From Pontederia crassipes (lineage: Eukaryota > Streptophyta > Magnoliopsida > Commelinales > Pontederiaceae), in contig CM060196.1 of NCBI GenBank assembly GCA_030549335.1, positions 22,836,501-22,900,500 of the forward strand: a stretch of 64,000 nucleotides of DNA. Direction: 5' to 3'. Shown here piece by piece: positions 24,236 to 35,143 of this stretch (position 1 is its first letter; each line of letters starts with the position of its first letter). The position numbers and the translations under genes were made by a program. The notes below the pieces were generated by a model. That model searched no databases. It had not been told where the DNA came from and was given only the letters and a program-made list of their open reading frames with translations.

Positions 24236-24607
24236 ATGGTATTGCCAAGAAGTTATTGTGAAAAAGAAGCGGTGATCAAAACTTCTTGGACTCATCGAAA
24301 TCCGGGTCGAAAGTTCTATGGATGTTGATTTAATGGGGTGAGTTGTATGAATGTCGAATTTTTTTTCATATATTGCACTTTGATGATTTGTCATAATTTG
24401 TTTGTTGATAGCAATAGGATGGGTGCATCCTTTGAACCTAGAGCTACACAAGTTATAAATGGTCTATTGTGCAAAATTGATCGTATGGAAATTGAATACG
24501 AAGTTAGAGAAGTTGAGTATAGGAACGCCGCAAATGAAAGGAATTTATGCTTCAAATGCCTTATTATATTGATTATTGTCATAATGATTGTCTTTATTTT
24601 CATATGA
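24236..24607 (+). pseudogene. GRF zinc-finger/transmembrane protein gene remnant
   Basis: The first exon-like part (24236-24337) encodes VIKTSWTHRNPGRKFYGC, which matches the GRF zinc-finger core (T-x-NPGR-x-FYGC). A TGA follows the last Cys, so the exon is interrupted. A consensus donor GTGAGT starts at 24338. An acceptor near 24411 or 24417 opens a second part (to 24607) with FEPRATQVINGLL, an E/R-rich helical stretch, and a C-terminal hydrophobic segment of about 18 residues that would anchor it in a membrane. This GRF, helix, membrane-anchor order is common in plant GRF zinc-finger proteins. Because it lies inside the Mutator-like element on the strand opposite the transposase, it looks like a captured host gene or an accessory gene. 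Function is unknown. Confidence 0.65.
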
Positions 24608-24789
24608 AGATGTAATATGTGTTATATAATGTGTATGATGTAATGTGCTGTAACGTTGTTTCAAGATATCCGTGAACCTCTTTCCTTTAGGCTGCAAATA
24701 TATGAAGTTTAATTTATGTATTCAGAATGATGGTGGTGTACATGTTCAGAATGATTTTAAGATGTCATAGCACTTACTCCTCTGATTTT

Positions 24790-25283
24790 AAGATGTCATA
24801 GCGCTTATCTATGATAGTCCTACGCATGATCATTGTAGCCCACATAATGATGCCACAATTGAAGATGATTCTTCGTGTGACAAGTCACTTGATAAGTTAA
24901 GCACTATGATTTCTAGTGGCGAGACTGAGCTTAATGAGCATGATCATTGTAAGCCTAATGATGAGGCTTCCATAGCAAGATCTCTTCGGACGTCAGTTAG
25001 TGCCAAAGCGGTGCAACCTAAAACATCTGAACCCCCATCATCTGTTACTGCTTATAAAGAAACTCAGTGTGGTCAATACAACTTGCCACTTCATGCATCT
25101 AAGAAAAAAGATAGCACACCTATTTCTTATGCCAAAGCGCATGAACTACCAGGTTCTGATCTTGACATAAAGCAATCCTTTCATAACACTGTTCAGCATT
25201 TAAGGTTTACAAAAGCTTTGAAACAGCATAAAAATGGAAACAACTCCAGCAATAACAGTTTAGAAAAGATACAAGATGTTTAG
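24790..25283 (+). CDS. Unidentified ORF inside the Mutator-like element
   Basis: An open frame runs from about 24795 to a stop ending at 25283, with a first ATG at 24906 (125 residues). The translation is hydrophilic, rich in S, K, N and T, with no cysteine pattern, membrane segment or motif that I recognise. A possible splice acceptor (TGTCATAG) precedes the open part, so it may be one exon. The DH..C repeats (HDHCSPHNDA and HDHCKPNDEA) suggest an internal duplication. It lies between the GRF remnant and the transposase. It could be a captured host exon or a chance ORF; I do not assign a function. Confidence 0.35.
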
Positions 25284-25554
25284 AAAAGATACAATAACAG
25301 TAGAAAGACAAATTTGAAGAATAGACAAAATGTCGATAAACAACTCCAGCATTATCCCACGAGTTTCTTCTGCATTCTTGAACTGTTCTTCATCATTGTC
25401 ATCATATCTGCATGTCCATCACAATTATCTTTTAATAAATATGCATAGAGAGTAACACAAAAAATGATAATTTCATGAAGTAACCAACATGCCATCTTGA
25501 ATGTTTTGATCGTCGGTAACCTGCAAAATGAGAATTAATTAAAAGTGATTATAT

Positions 25555-27610
25555 AAGTTGAATTACAAAATGTGTCATACCTTAATCAAAGGATATTTCC
25601 GTTTGTCATGTCCACTCTTTCCGCAAGCTCCACAATTTTTCTTCTTGAAATCCTTTTCCGACATGAAAATTTCAACTCCTAATCTAATCCAAGATACATT
25701 TCTTGGTCTACCTTTGATTTTGACACGATGAGGATCACGAATGATAAATTAAGGTTCTTGTATGTTCACAAAGCTTGCTTGACTTATAGACATTTTACTA
25801 GTACTTGGTTGACTTACATCGAAAGTGTTATTTGCCATATGAAATGTCAAAAAATTTTCTACAAAATCGTTCATTGGCATCCCAAAGTCTAAGCACTGCC
25901 TGGACAACACACCCATTTCTTGTATTCGCCATGCCTTATTTTGTCAAGCCAATTTTTCTAGTGGAGTTACATCATCATCATTGCAGGCAGGTAGTTCGAG
26001 CGTACATTTGAATACCTTGCATTTATTGTCCAATGATGAAGGATATATTGCTTAGGTAAATATCCCACACATTTCTTGTGAAGAACTGTTATGATGTGGC
26101 AACAAAAAATGCATTCTTGTTCATATTTTTTGCATAAACACTTTATAAAAATTCCTTCAGCATGACTAAACTCTACAATATTCTTACATTCATCTACACC
26201 TCCTACTAGATAAACTATCAATCCCACGATGACTTTGAATTGCTTTGTCATATTGTTGGACAAAATCTGAGAGTGAAGTATTTGCATTAACAAATCTATC
26301 AAAAAAAGCATTAAAAAGATCTTTGAAGTATAATGAAATTCACTGATTACGCTTATTGTACATACCCTCTAACCAATGACCATTTGGGATATCAAATTTT
26401 CTTTTCAAATAGAACCAACCCTCTTCGAATGCATCTATGCTTGCTGATTCGTATAACCACTTGTTATACTCTATTTTAAATGTGTCACGTGCATACAAGT
26501 CTTGTAGATGAGTCATTGCATTTCTCGTAATGTGCCAAGTGCAAAATATATGACGAGTGTTTGGAAAGACATTTCGTATAGCATTCGCCATGGCAATATA
26601 TTGATCAATAATGATGCAAGTTGGATGCTTTCCATACATGCATTCAGACCATGTACAGAATAACCAAATAAATGTCTCCTCGATTTCATCAGCAAGTAGA
26701 GCACATCCAAATAAACATGATCTCATATGATGATTAATTCCAATGAATAGAGCAACTGACATTCTTAAATTATTGGTTTGATATGTAGTATCAAATATAA
26801 CGACATCCCCAAAAGTTAAATAACTATTCCTTGATCGGCCATCAGCCCAAAAAAACTCATTACAGTTCCATCTTCATCCAACTCTCATATATCAAAAAAA
26901 CCTGAATCAACACATGCCTTTTTGGTAAAATAAGATGTGACATTTAGGCATTCAGACGAGAGATGATTAATACAATCTTGAGCTATTAGAAGGGGCTCGC
27001 CAGATATATTAAGTGCTCTAGCTATACGGGATGGATCCATGCCAAATTTGTGTAGGTTTTCAATAGCCTCTTCCGAGGTTGCAAAGAATTCTTTTTAAGA
27101 TCGTAAATATTTAACTTTCGAATGAGTTGTCTAAGAATGACTATGTTCATCGTGAAATTTCCTGATCTCCCACTTGCCATCCTGCTTCTGTGCAACATAT
27201 AAATGAGCAAGACAACCCTCTCTAACTTCTCTTGTTTGTTTAAAAAATTTTCCAAACCCTTGCTTCACAGACTTATGACCTTCTTTAGAACAAACGAAAG
27301 TTCTATTTATAACTTTTCCTGTAGTTGCAGACTTATGTGAAGCATATTTTCTAATAGAGAATTTCGCTAATTTAGCATATATATTATAATAATTATATGC
27401 TTCATCATTTGTATCGAATGTCATGCCAACTCTAAGTTTGGACATCTCATAAGTTTTGACATATTTTGAATGTTAGGATTCAGAAACATTCACCTCCTCA
27501 TTACTTTCTCCACCTTCGATATGTTCAAGAAGACCCTGATTGTCGACTTCTTTGATTAATTCAACATTTCTACTTGAACGATAAAAAATTAATTTAATGC
27601 ACGTAGAACC
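25555..27610 (-). pseudogene. FAR1-type Mutator transposase remnant
   Basis: Read on the minus strand, domains occur in the FAR1/MULE order. A FAR1-type DNA-binding domain (about 27445-27131) begins GMTFDTNDEAYNYYNIYA and ends KWEIRKFHDEHSHS. The MULE transposase core (about 26840-26340) includes GDVVIFDTTYQTNNL near 26810, carrying the first Asp, CIIIDQYIAMANAI near 26620 with the second Asp, and FCTWHI, the C-x2-H motif, near 26540. A SWIM-type zinc finger, CLCKKYEQECIFCCHI, lies near 26130. A C-terminal KGRPRN..CGACGKSGHDKRKYP segment lies near 25720-25590. Frames change and stops occur between these parts, for example between the DNA-binding domain and the core, so the protein is not intact. 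It would have catalysed cut-and-paste movement of the element. Confidence 0.82.
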
Positions 27611-27639
27611 GTATTACGTAAGTGAGGTACAAAATAATG

Positions 27640-28190
27640 GATTCATTGGCAGGTTCGACGGGTAACCTCGACGAGAGTGCGGTCGGTGAGAGAGGGGGCG
27701 TCGACGGTGGTCGAGCTGGGTGAGAGAGCGGCGACGCGGGGAGGGGGGGAGCGGCGGTGGTCAAGTTGAGCGAGAGAGCGGCGACAGCGTGTGTGAGAGC
27801 GGGGGGATGGGGATGGGGCGAGAGCGGCAGTGGTCGAGCTGGGCGAGAGAGCGGCGACGGCGAGGGAGTGGCGCTGGGGGCGAGAGAGTGGCGGCGGGGG
27901 CGAGAGAACGGCCGACGGCGGGAGAACGCGCAGATCTAGTCGAAAATGCGTCGAATGCGGGCAAGAGAGCGGCGGCAGGGGCGAGAGAGCTGGAGAACGC
28001 GTAGATCTGGTCGGGGGACGGCGAGAGGTCGGACGCCGACGGGCGGAGAGCTCGAGCGCACAGCGGCGGGGAGGATGCACGGTGGCAGGCGGAGGGCTCA
28101 AGCGCACGGCGACAGGGAGGATCGCACGGTGGCGGGAGGAGAGCTCGAGCGTATGGAGAGAGAGGAGAGCACACAGCAGGGGCCGAGGTC
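27640..28190. repeat. GC-rich purine repeat array in right TIR of the Mutator-like element
   Basis: G/A-rich counterpart of 23240-24230 in inverted orientation, built on GAGAGAGCGGCGNC words. It shares GATCTGCGCGTTCTC (in complement) with the left array. It is shorter than the left array. Confidence 0.82.
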
Positions 28191-28338
28191 ATAAGGAAAA
28201 AAATCAGGACATAATCTCGGCCGTCGATCGAGGATCGGACGTCCAAGATTGATCAAATCGTGTCCACCGTGGATTTCATCATGGGCGGTCCAGATATTGG
28301 TAGCACCATGCTACCAACTTAAGGGAATTAAATCCATT

Positions 28339-28689
28339 AATTTATCATGAGTGATAGGATTGCAGCCGTCTAACTTTATCCATCGTGTGCTGATACTTCT
28401 CACATTTAAGGATGTAACCTGGCCCTTAACTGAACTCCATAGCTTTTGCGTTAGAATATTGCATGACATCCCGATTCGTGGTGTGGTGAATGGTGATTCA
28501 TCTGTGATAGGAGTCGCCATTAATTCTTCCTCTTCCAATAAAATAGCTCCCAGGAGACAGATGTGTCTCAATTGCTGGAAAGTCATTCAACACCTATTGA
28601 ATGCATGTGGACTGGTCAATGCTCTGGAATAAAAAAAATAATTTTTAAAAGATTAGTTGCATAAGTTTTGAGATCCTCCTACTTAAACA
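28339..28689. other. Unassigned intergenic sequence
   Basis: No gene or element recognised between the Mutator-like element and the Copia element. Confidence 0.4.
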
Positions 28690-31600
28690 TGTAGTAAGTA
28701 AAATAGAATATAATTGATTATTGGAGATTATTCGGATGCAGTAATATTTTGTTCAACATTGAACTCTTATGACGTGTTCTTACTTGCGACCGTCCCCCTA
28801 ATGCCACATCTATTTATATTATGTTCAAGGGTTGCACCCTTTGTTCAAGGGTTGCTCCTTTTCAATCAAGAGACACATGAGACACAACTCTTGATATCAT
28901 GATCATATTATTCATTAACTAACATCTCCCACTTGACCAATGTGGTCAATGATATCCAACACTCTCACTATTCGTGTAGTGTTAAGTAAAGATGTTATCT
29001 CGAAGTTCACCGTTCGTGAAACTTCATCTTGACTGATGGCAAACACTCACTGTTCGTATAGTGTTAACTAAATATATATATTATCTCACAGTTCATTATT
29101 CATGAAACTCCATCTTGACTAAAATTTTCGAGTCTCATTAAACAAGTGTTTAATATAATCACAAAGTTCATTTTTCATAAAATTTCTTACTCAATAAACC
29201 AACATATTTAATGAATGTCCCTACTGCAATTCTCTTAATAAGAAAATCAACTAATATGCCATTAGCAGACATATAAGTTACGATCATTTTTTTCTTTTCT
29301 ACTATAGCTTGTATATAGTAATATTTGATCTCTATATGTTTTCCTTTGGAACTATTTGCTCCACTGCAAGCTTACTTCAACTTGATTATCACAGTACACC
29401 AGCAATGGTCCACTGCATAAATTGAGCCCAAGTTCCATAAGAAAATATTTGATCCATACCGCATGAGTGACTGCCATACTACAAGTAATATATTCAGCTT
29501 CTTGTGTGTGTCTCGTCACACATCATTATTTCTTACTACCTCAAGAAATAGTTGCACTATCCAACATAAATAAGTGATCCAATGTGAATTTTCGATCATC
29601 AATGTTTCTACCGAAATTCACATTCAAATAACCTATAGTCTCAAGTGTATCAGCTTGTGTATGTCAATCTCAATTGTACTTTTGCCTTCTAAAATTTTCA
29701 TAATCCATTTCAAGACTTCTCAATTTTGTCATCCCAGGATTATCTTAATCAGACTTATTGAATAAGTCAACAAGCTTTGTACATAATATTGCATACCATC
29801 AAGCTCTTATCTTCTTGTACATTGGAATTTCCATCCTTTATTCAGGATATTTATTTTTTAATTAAGTCTTTTTCCAATCACAAGTGATGTATGTATTGGA
29901 ATATTATTCTATATTTCAGAATCATTTGAGATGGTTTGGTCATGTTCAGAGAAGACCATTAGATGCGCCAGTAAGAAGAGTAGATCAAATAATCTGGAGT
30001 CCGATTAAAAGAGAGAGATGGAGGCCAATGCGGACACTTGGCGAACTAATAGAGCAAAATCTATTAGTGAATAATATACCGAAAGGTTTGATTACTAATA
30101 GAGCGGAATTGCGTCGTATAATCCATGTAGCCGACCCCACCTAGTGGGATAAGGCTTTGTTGTTGTTGTTGTTGTCATTGTTGTTGTTGTATTCCAAAAT
30201 CTCAACAATATTTTATTCAGATATTGTTAATGACTCAAACTCAATGTTCTTAAGTTCTTATTCGGAGTCATTTAAATTTTAAAAAACATAGCTCATTTTG
30301 CATATGTCTTTCATTTCGAATTTCTTGCTCAACCTTTTATTTATCGTGTTAAGCCATGTGACATCATTTTTCGATGAGCAAAATGTCAGATTAAAAAAAA
30401 CTACATTATCACAAACTTGCTCCCACTATTCTAATGCACATACAACAATCCAATTTGCTTACGTCAAATTTGGATGTCCATCTTTGATATTTTAATATCA
30501 TTGATATCATAATTTTCATAAGCCATATTATGACTTTTCTTGTACACCTTATTCTCCAAAATTCTTCCTCTTAAAAATCAGGCTATCGTATATTTATTTC
30601 CTCTATTCTCCATTGAGCAAGTTAATCCCATTGGAATAACTTTAAAAAACACATATACGATTGCTAAGCTCGTCATTATCACTGCATACTTAGCTTCTAG
30701 AAAATAGGTTATCTAAAAGTCAATTCCGGCTAACTGAGTATAACCCTTGGCAACACATTTCTTTTATTGCTATTCAATAGTACCATCAATTCGGCACATT
30801 TTCATAAATACCCATTTGCACCCTATGTACTTTGCCTACTTTTGGCAAGTCACATATTGCTCATTCACCATTGATCAATTGAGTCCGCTTATTTTCTCAT
30901 GTTGGCCATACATAATTCCAGACTCACCAAAAGTAATCACTTCTGACATAGGACATGTACGATCCTTTTATAAACATCATGGTGTAACACGAAAATCTCA
31001 CACCCGTACAGAATCTAAACATGCAAATTTCGTCATAGCCTCTTATTGCTGATTATACTTGTGGATAGTATATGGGTTCATCTACTTCCTCCAAAGGTAC
31101 AATTTTCTATATAACTTCATCTTCCATCCTTGGACCAATGTCCAATGTGTCCCCTTTAGAGTCAGTTTTAATATCACAAAGGATAATCATCCTTTCATTC
31201 ATGCACCTTTTCTTTATCTGAAAGATTACATCACAACTCTCATTTGGGCAATTCTTTCTTGTGGAAGATCTTTACCCTTTGGATACATCCAACAAACCTA
31301 CATGTCACCATCATAAAGTCCAACTTCTCCCAAAGTTGACTCGGATTAATATACGCAATTTTACATCCCCTATTCAGATATGGCCCAACTCGAGCTTCTT
31401 GTCATTTGAGAATTCTTATGATGTTAGTTCTGTAGACTGTGGGAATTTTTTGTATGTAACTCTCTCTCAAAATAAATTCCATTTGATAGTCATGAATGGG
31501 ATAACAAACACATTATTACATTCATCAACATTTCTTTCTGCCATGTTTTTATATTGTGGCGCATGAAAGATATCAATAGTATTACTGCATATTGAATGCA

Positions 31601-33247
31601 ATAATCATTTATTCCTGAGAGATATTTTCTTCTCTTCCTATCCGTACTTTCGAATAAGTATTCCTAATTCTTTCTCTTATTTGTCATACCTCTCTTGTGC
31701 ACTTCAAAAGCATCAGCTGCTTTTCTTTTCAAGAGATTGCGAAATTGACAAACGGAGAATCACAAATAATCATCAATGAATGTAAGACAATATTCTATTT
31801 TCTTATGTGTAACCACACTCAATATGCCACAAATGATGAATGAATCACTTAACAATTCTTTTGACCATATTCTCATTCGAAAATAATTTCGAATTGGTTC
31901 CACTCTAAACAATATTTTAGTGCAATATTCTTGCACATAATATGTTAAGCATAGGTCAAGCAACATTCTGATGCAATATTCTTGCATCTAATATGTTAAG
32001 ATTCAAATTCATTTTCGCATTTGTTCAATTCTAAAATGTTCGAGTGTGCACTCTCCTAACAGAGATAAAGGTAACACGCATAATATTCATAAGAATACAT
32101 TCATTGATTATTCATTTCACCGAAAGATAAAATAAATCATCTTTAGGAACAATCCTCCCCATAACAAGATCTTTTCGTTCTTTCTGATTGATAAACTTTC
32201 AAAATTAGATATCGACTTCAAAAAAATTTTCTTCTGAAGATTAAGTACAGAGATGAAATTTAGGCTTACCACCGAGTGTACAACCTATCAGTTGCCACTC
32301 ACATTTTGCCTATAACACTATCAATATTCAGATATGTGTTATCCTCATACATCCTCTGTCTCATTTCTTCATTTCATCGTAGTCGATCATCTTGACCTCA
32401 TAATTTCTATCATCATAATATTATATTCGAAGATTGTAGAGAATTTGAACTTATTGGAGTTCTGTCTATTTCGGTACCATATTATGAACCATTTCTTTAC
32501 TTTATGAGAATTTGCCTCAACATGGTCAAATTTTTCACAAGAATGACATGCTCTTTATTGCCCCTTTGAATACTTCCTCATCAGTCAAGATAATTCTAAT
32601 TGTATATCACAATGGACTTTTATCTCTTCTTAAGCCTTTTTGGCTTTGAGGATATCAGTCCGCATAATTCTAGACACACCAAATTCTATGGCTAATTAAA
32701 CGATAAATTATTAACCAACTTAACTATTCTGTTAAGTCACATGATTGTGGTAGTCACTCATTCAGGGCTAATACCACCTGAATATTATTGATATGACTAT
32801 ACTTATAATGATGACATATTCAGCCATACATGACAATTGTTCCATTCACATGACCTATATTATCAATTTTTTTCGTCTTACAAATATTACATTTCTACAG
32901 AGGAAGTTGTACATTGAATGTTTGGTTGCAGGCTCGAAGTGAAAGAAGAAACAAAAGAAAAAAACTCGCACAGGAAAAAGAATGCTCGCTCTGATATCAA
33001 CGTGGTAACTAAAATAGAATATAATTGATTATTGGGAATCATCCGGATGCAGCAATATTCTGTTCAACATTGAACTCTTTCGGCGTGTTCTTACTTACGA
33101 TCGTCCCCTTAATGCCATGCCTATTTATATTATGTTCAAGGGTTGCACCCTTTGTTCAAGGGTTGCACCCTTTGTTCAAGAGACACATCTCTTGATATCA
33201 AGAGACACAACTCTTGATATCATGACCATATTGGTCATTAACTAACA
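28690..33247 (-). mobile_element. Ty1/Copia retrotransposon, old and broken
   Basis: Short LTRs lie at 28690-28924 and 33003-33247. An AAACA-like target repeat occurs on both sides (28685-28689 and about 33249-33253). A tRNA-Met primer-binding site (GATATCAGAGC in complement, about 32988-32999) sits beside the right LTR and a polypurine tract (AAGTGGGAGA in complement) beside the left LTR, so the element runs on the minus strand. Copia-type pol sequence can be sensed on the minus strand (for example RNase H near 29340-29520). The element is broken by many changes, with no long open frame. An RTE LINE tail lies inside it. The LTRs are clearly more diverged than those at 7390/13493, so it is older. 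Confidence 0.8.
29915..30190 (+). mobile_element. RTE-type LINE, 5'-truncated 3' end
   Basis: Encodes the end of a reverse-transcriptase protein: LRWFGHVQRRPLDAPVRR, then RRIIHVADPT and a stop at 30144. This is followed by CCCCACCTAGTGGGATAAGG and a (TTG)n tail (30157-30190), the 3' structure of plant RTE LINEs. Only about 275 bp were inserted, so it is dead on arrival. It lies within the Copia element and is therefore younger than it. Confidence 0.88.
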
Positions 33248-33253
33248 AAAACA

Positions 33254-33847
33254 CCCTAATTGTCTCCTATTTTGAGACCATATGTGTGAATTGATCTTCT
33301 TTTCATAATTGGATTTGTGTGGAAAAAACTTTATTTTTGCCTCCAAGTTTGATCCAGTCCATTCGTTTCTTGGAAAATCGTTTGGTACATGAACAAAAGC
33401 TTAACCCCACAGGAACCAAAAAAAAACACAAGAGCAAACTTATTGATAGTCCACCGTCAACCCAAGAATAGTGATGCTCCTGCTTTGCTCTTGCGAGAAA
33501 AAAAAAACAAGAGAAAAGTTGCTTAACTTGGGAGAGAAAAAAGTGAACATCAAACAGTGTACTTGCAGTCTTCCTATTAGTCCATCCAAGTGTAATAACA
33601 AAAGGTGTTAATAATATTTTTGTCTTAGTTGGGATCTCTGTATGCCGGGTTCACTATCACTTTATTCATTTTTTTCAAGACCTTCTTATATCCTCGAAAT
33701 TGTTGATCCCTCTCGAGCTTGTTTGGTATAAAAACAAGGGTTATTTTATTAGATCTCTTTTAAACTATCGCACTTTGACCCCTAAATTATACCATAATTT
33801 TCATTTTAATCCATCCGACGTCGGAAGGAGGGGAGGTCGCAAGCAGC
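33254..33847. other. Unassigned intergenic sequence
   Basis: No gene recognised. Positions 33755-33825 faintly resemble one arm of the long-TIR MITE family (TTAAACTATCGCACTTTGAC), too weakly to call. Confidence 0.35.
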
Positions 33848-34942
33848 GTTGTCAGGGCCGGACCGGACCGGCCGATGATCGGCCACATAACAGCCCAATT
33901 GAAGCCCAAAAATCAAATCCCCGTTTGAACCAGTCAAAAACTAGTCAAAGCTAATTAAAACCAAACAAAATAAAAAAATTGGGTTGAACCGCATTTTTTG
34001 GTTCAGTCAATTTATTATTATTATTATTATTTTGTTAGGAGATAATTTGATAAAAAATATTATTATAAATTTAAAAAATATCCTAAGATGCACTTTCTAC
34101 ATAAATATTCACATTGGCCCATTAGTCTCCTTTTCATTTATACTTGTTCATTTACTCTCACTTTGTTACTACTATTAATGTGTGACTATTCTTGTACACA
34201 CTTATTTTTTTTCCTTCATTTAGTCTTGAATTTATTAAACTTTGAGCTTTGTCTTGTGGATTATGATCTTATTCAAATTTTTAATATCATAAATGTATAT
34301 TATAATATAAATTAATTATATATTTATTATATTAATATACTATTTATCATATTAGATAAATTATTTATGAATGAATGGTGCAAACTTCTACAACAATACT
34401 ATAATACACTTAGCATAGTATAATATTATATAAAATAATATATATACACAACTTTAAATTTCTTTAATTTAGTATGTAATAAGTCAAGTTAAATAGTTAA
34501 ACTAATTATACTATATACTTATTTATAAAATATATAATCTTGCCATAATATTTTGGATAAAAATATATATTTGTTGCTTCTAACATAAAAAAATAAAGAT
34601 ATGAAATACAAAAAAAATTAAGAAAATAAAGATACGAAATACAAAAAGAATTAACCAATATAAAATTTGTATATAATAATCAAATTCAATAATATTTTAA
34701 TTTATTAAGTGTATAATAATTTTAATATCAAATCTTAAAACTAATTATACATTTATGACTGTTACTTTTTTTGTACAATTACATTTTGGCATCACATATA
34801 TATATATAATCAAAATATCATAGCTTGATTTACTATATCATAAATATTAATTTTATTATTATCTGGTGCGATCGACTTGCCTAACCGATTCGACCTGAAA
34901 CGGACACTTATTCGGGTCGTCATGCGATTTGGTCCTAACAAC
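33848..34942. mobile_element. AT-rich element with GGCCGGACCGG left end
   Basis: The left end GTTGTCAGGGCCGGACCGGA resembles the element ends at 4726 and 5732. A possible right end GGTCCTAACAAC (34931-34942) is an inverted, shorter match. The interior is very AT-rich and has no gene. The right boundary is uncertain. Confidence 0.35.
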
Positions 34943-35087
34943 ATTGGTCGCAAGAGGTTAGGCACCAGCGAGCTCGACGACAAAGGAGCTCGAGTGCGAG
35001 ATTGTCGAACCCATCGAGCTCAACGGCAAACACCCACCCCCACCCTTCTGCGACATCGCCCCTCCCCCATCGTCTCTCACGAAGTCG

Positions 35088-35108
35088 CCCCCCCCCCCCC
35101 CCCCCCCC
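35088..35108. repeat. Run of 21 C
   Basis: Uninterrupted homopolymer in a C-rich stretch (35030-35108). One of three long C or G runs in the window. Confidence 0.9.
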
Positions 35109-35143
35109 ATGTCGCTACTTATTGACAGAGTCCCCCTTGTGAT

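Larger units (their letters stand above)
23091..28338 (-). mobile_element. Mutator-like element (FAR1-type) with long inverted ends
   Basis: Left and right ends are long inverted repeats. TTGGTAGCATGGTGCTACCA (23136) pairs with 28298-28317, and the match runs on through GGTGGACACGATTTG, CGGCCGTCGAT and CCTTATGACCTCGG. AATGGATTTAATTCCC at 23091 is mirrored at 28323-28338, so the ends may reach that far, with about 28 extra bases on the left side. I do not see a 9-bp target duplication. Inside are a FAR1-type transposase remnant (minus strand), a GRF zinc-finger gene remnant and an unidentified ORF (both plus). The ends contain GC-rich repeat arrays. The element starts about 300 bp after Ole e 1 gene A. 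Confidence 0.85.

Noticed and set aside
23144-24275. Several long overlapping open frames on both strands
   Set aside because: They arise from CpG-rich tandem repeats in the Mutator-like TIR; all frames give R/S/P/A/H-rich low-complexity translations.
27643-28252. Open frames on both strands in the right TIR
   Set aside because: Same repeat composition as the left TIR, in inverted orientation.
33755-33825. Possible fourth copy of the long-TIR MITE
   Set aside because: Only one short arm with loose similarity (TTAAACTATCGCACTTTG); too weak to call.
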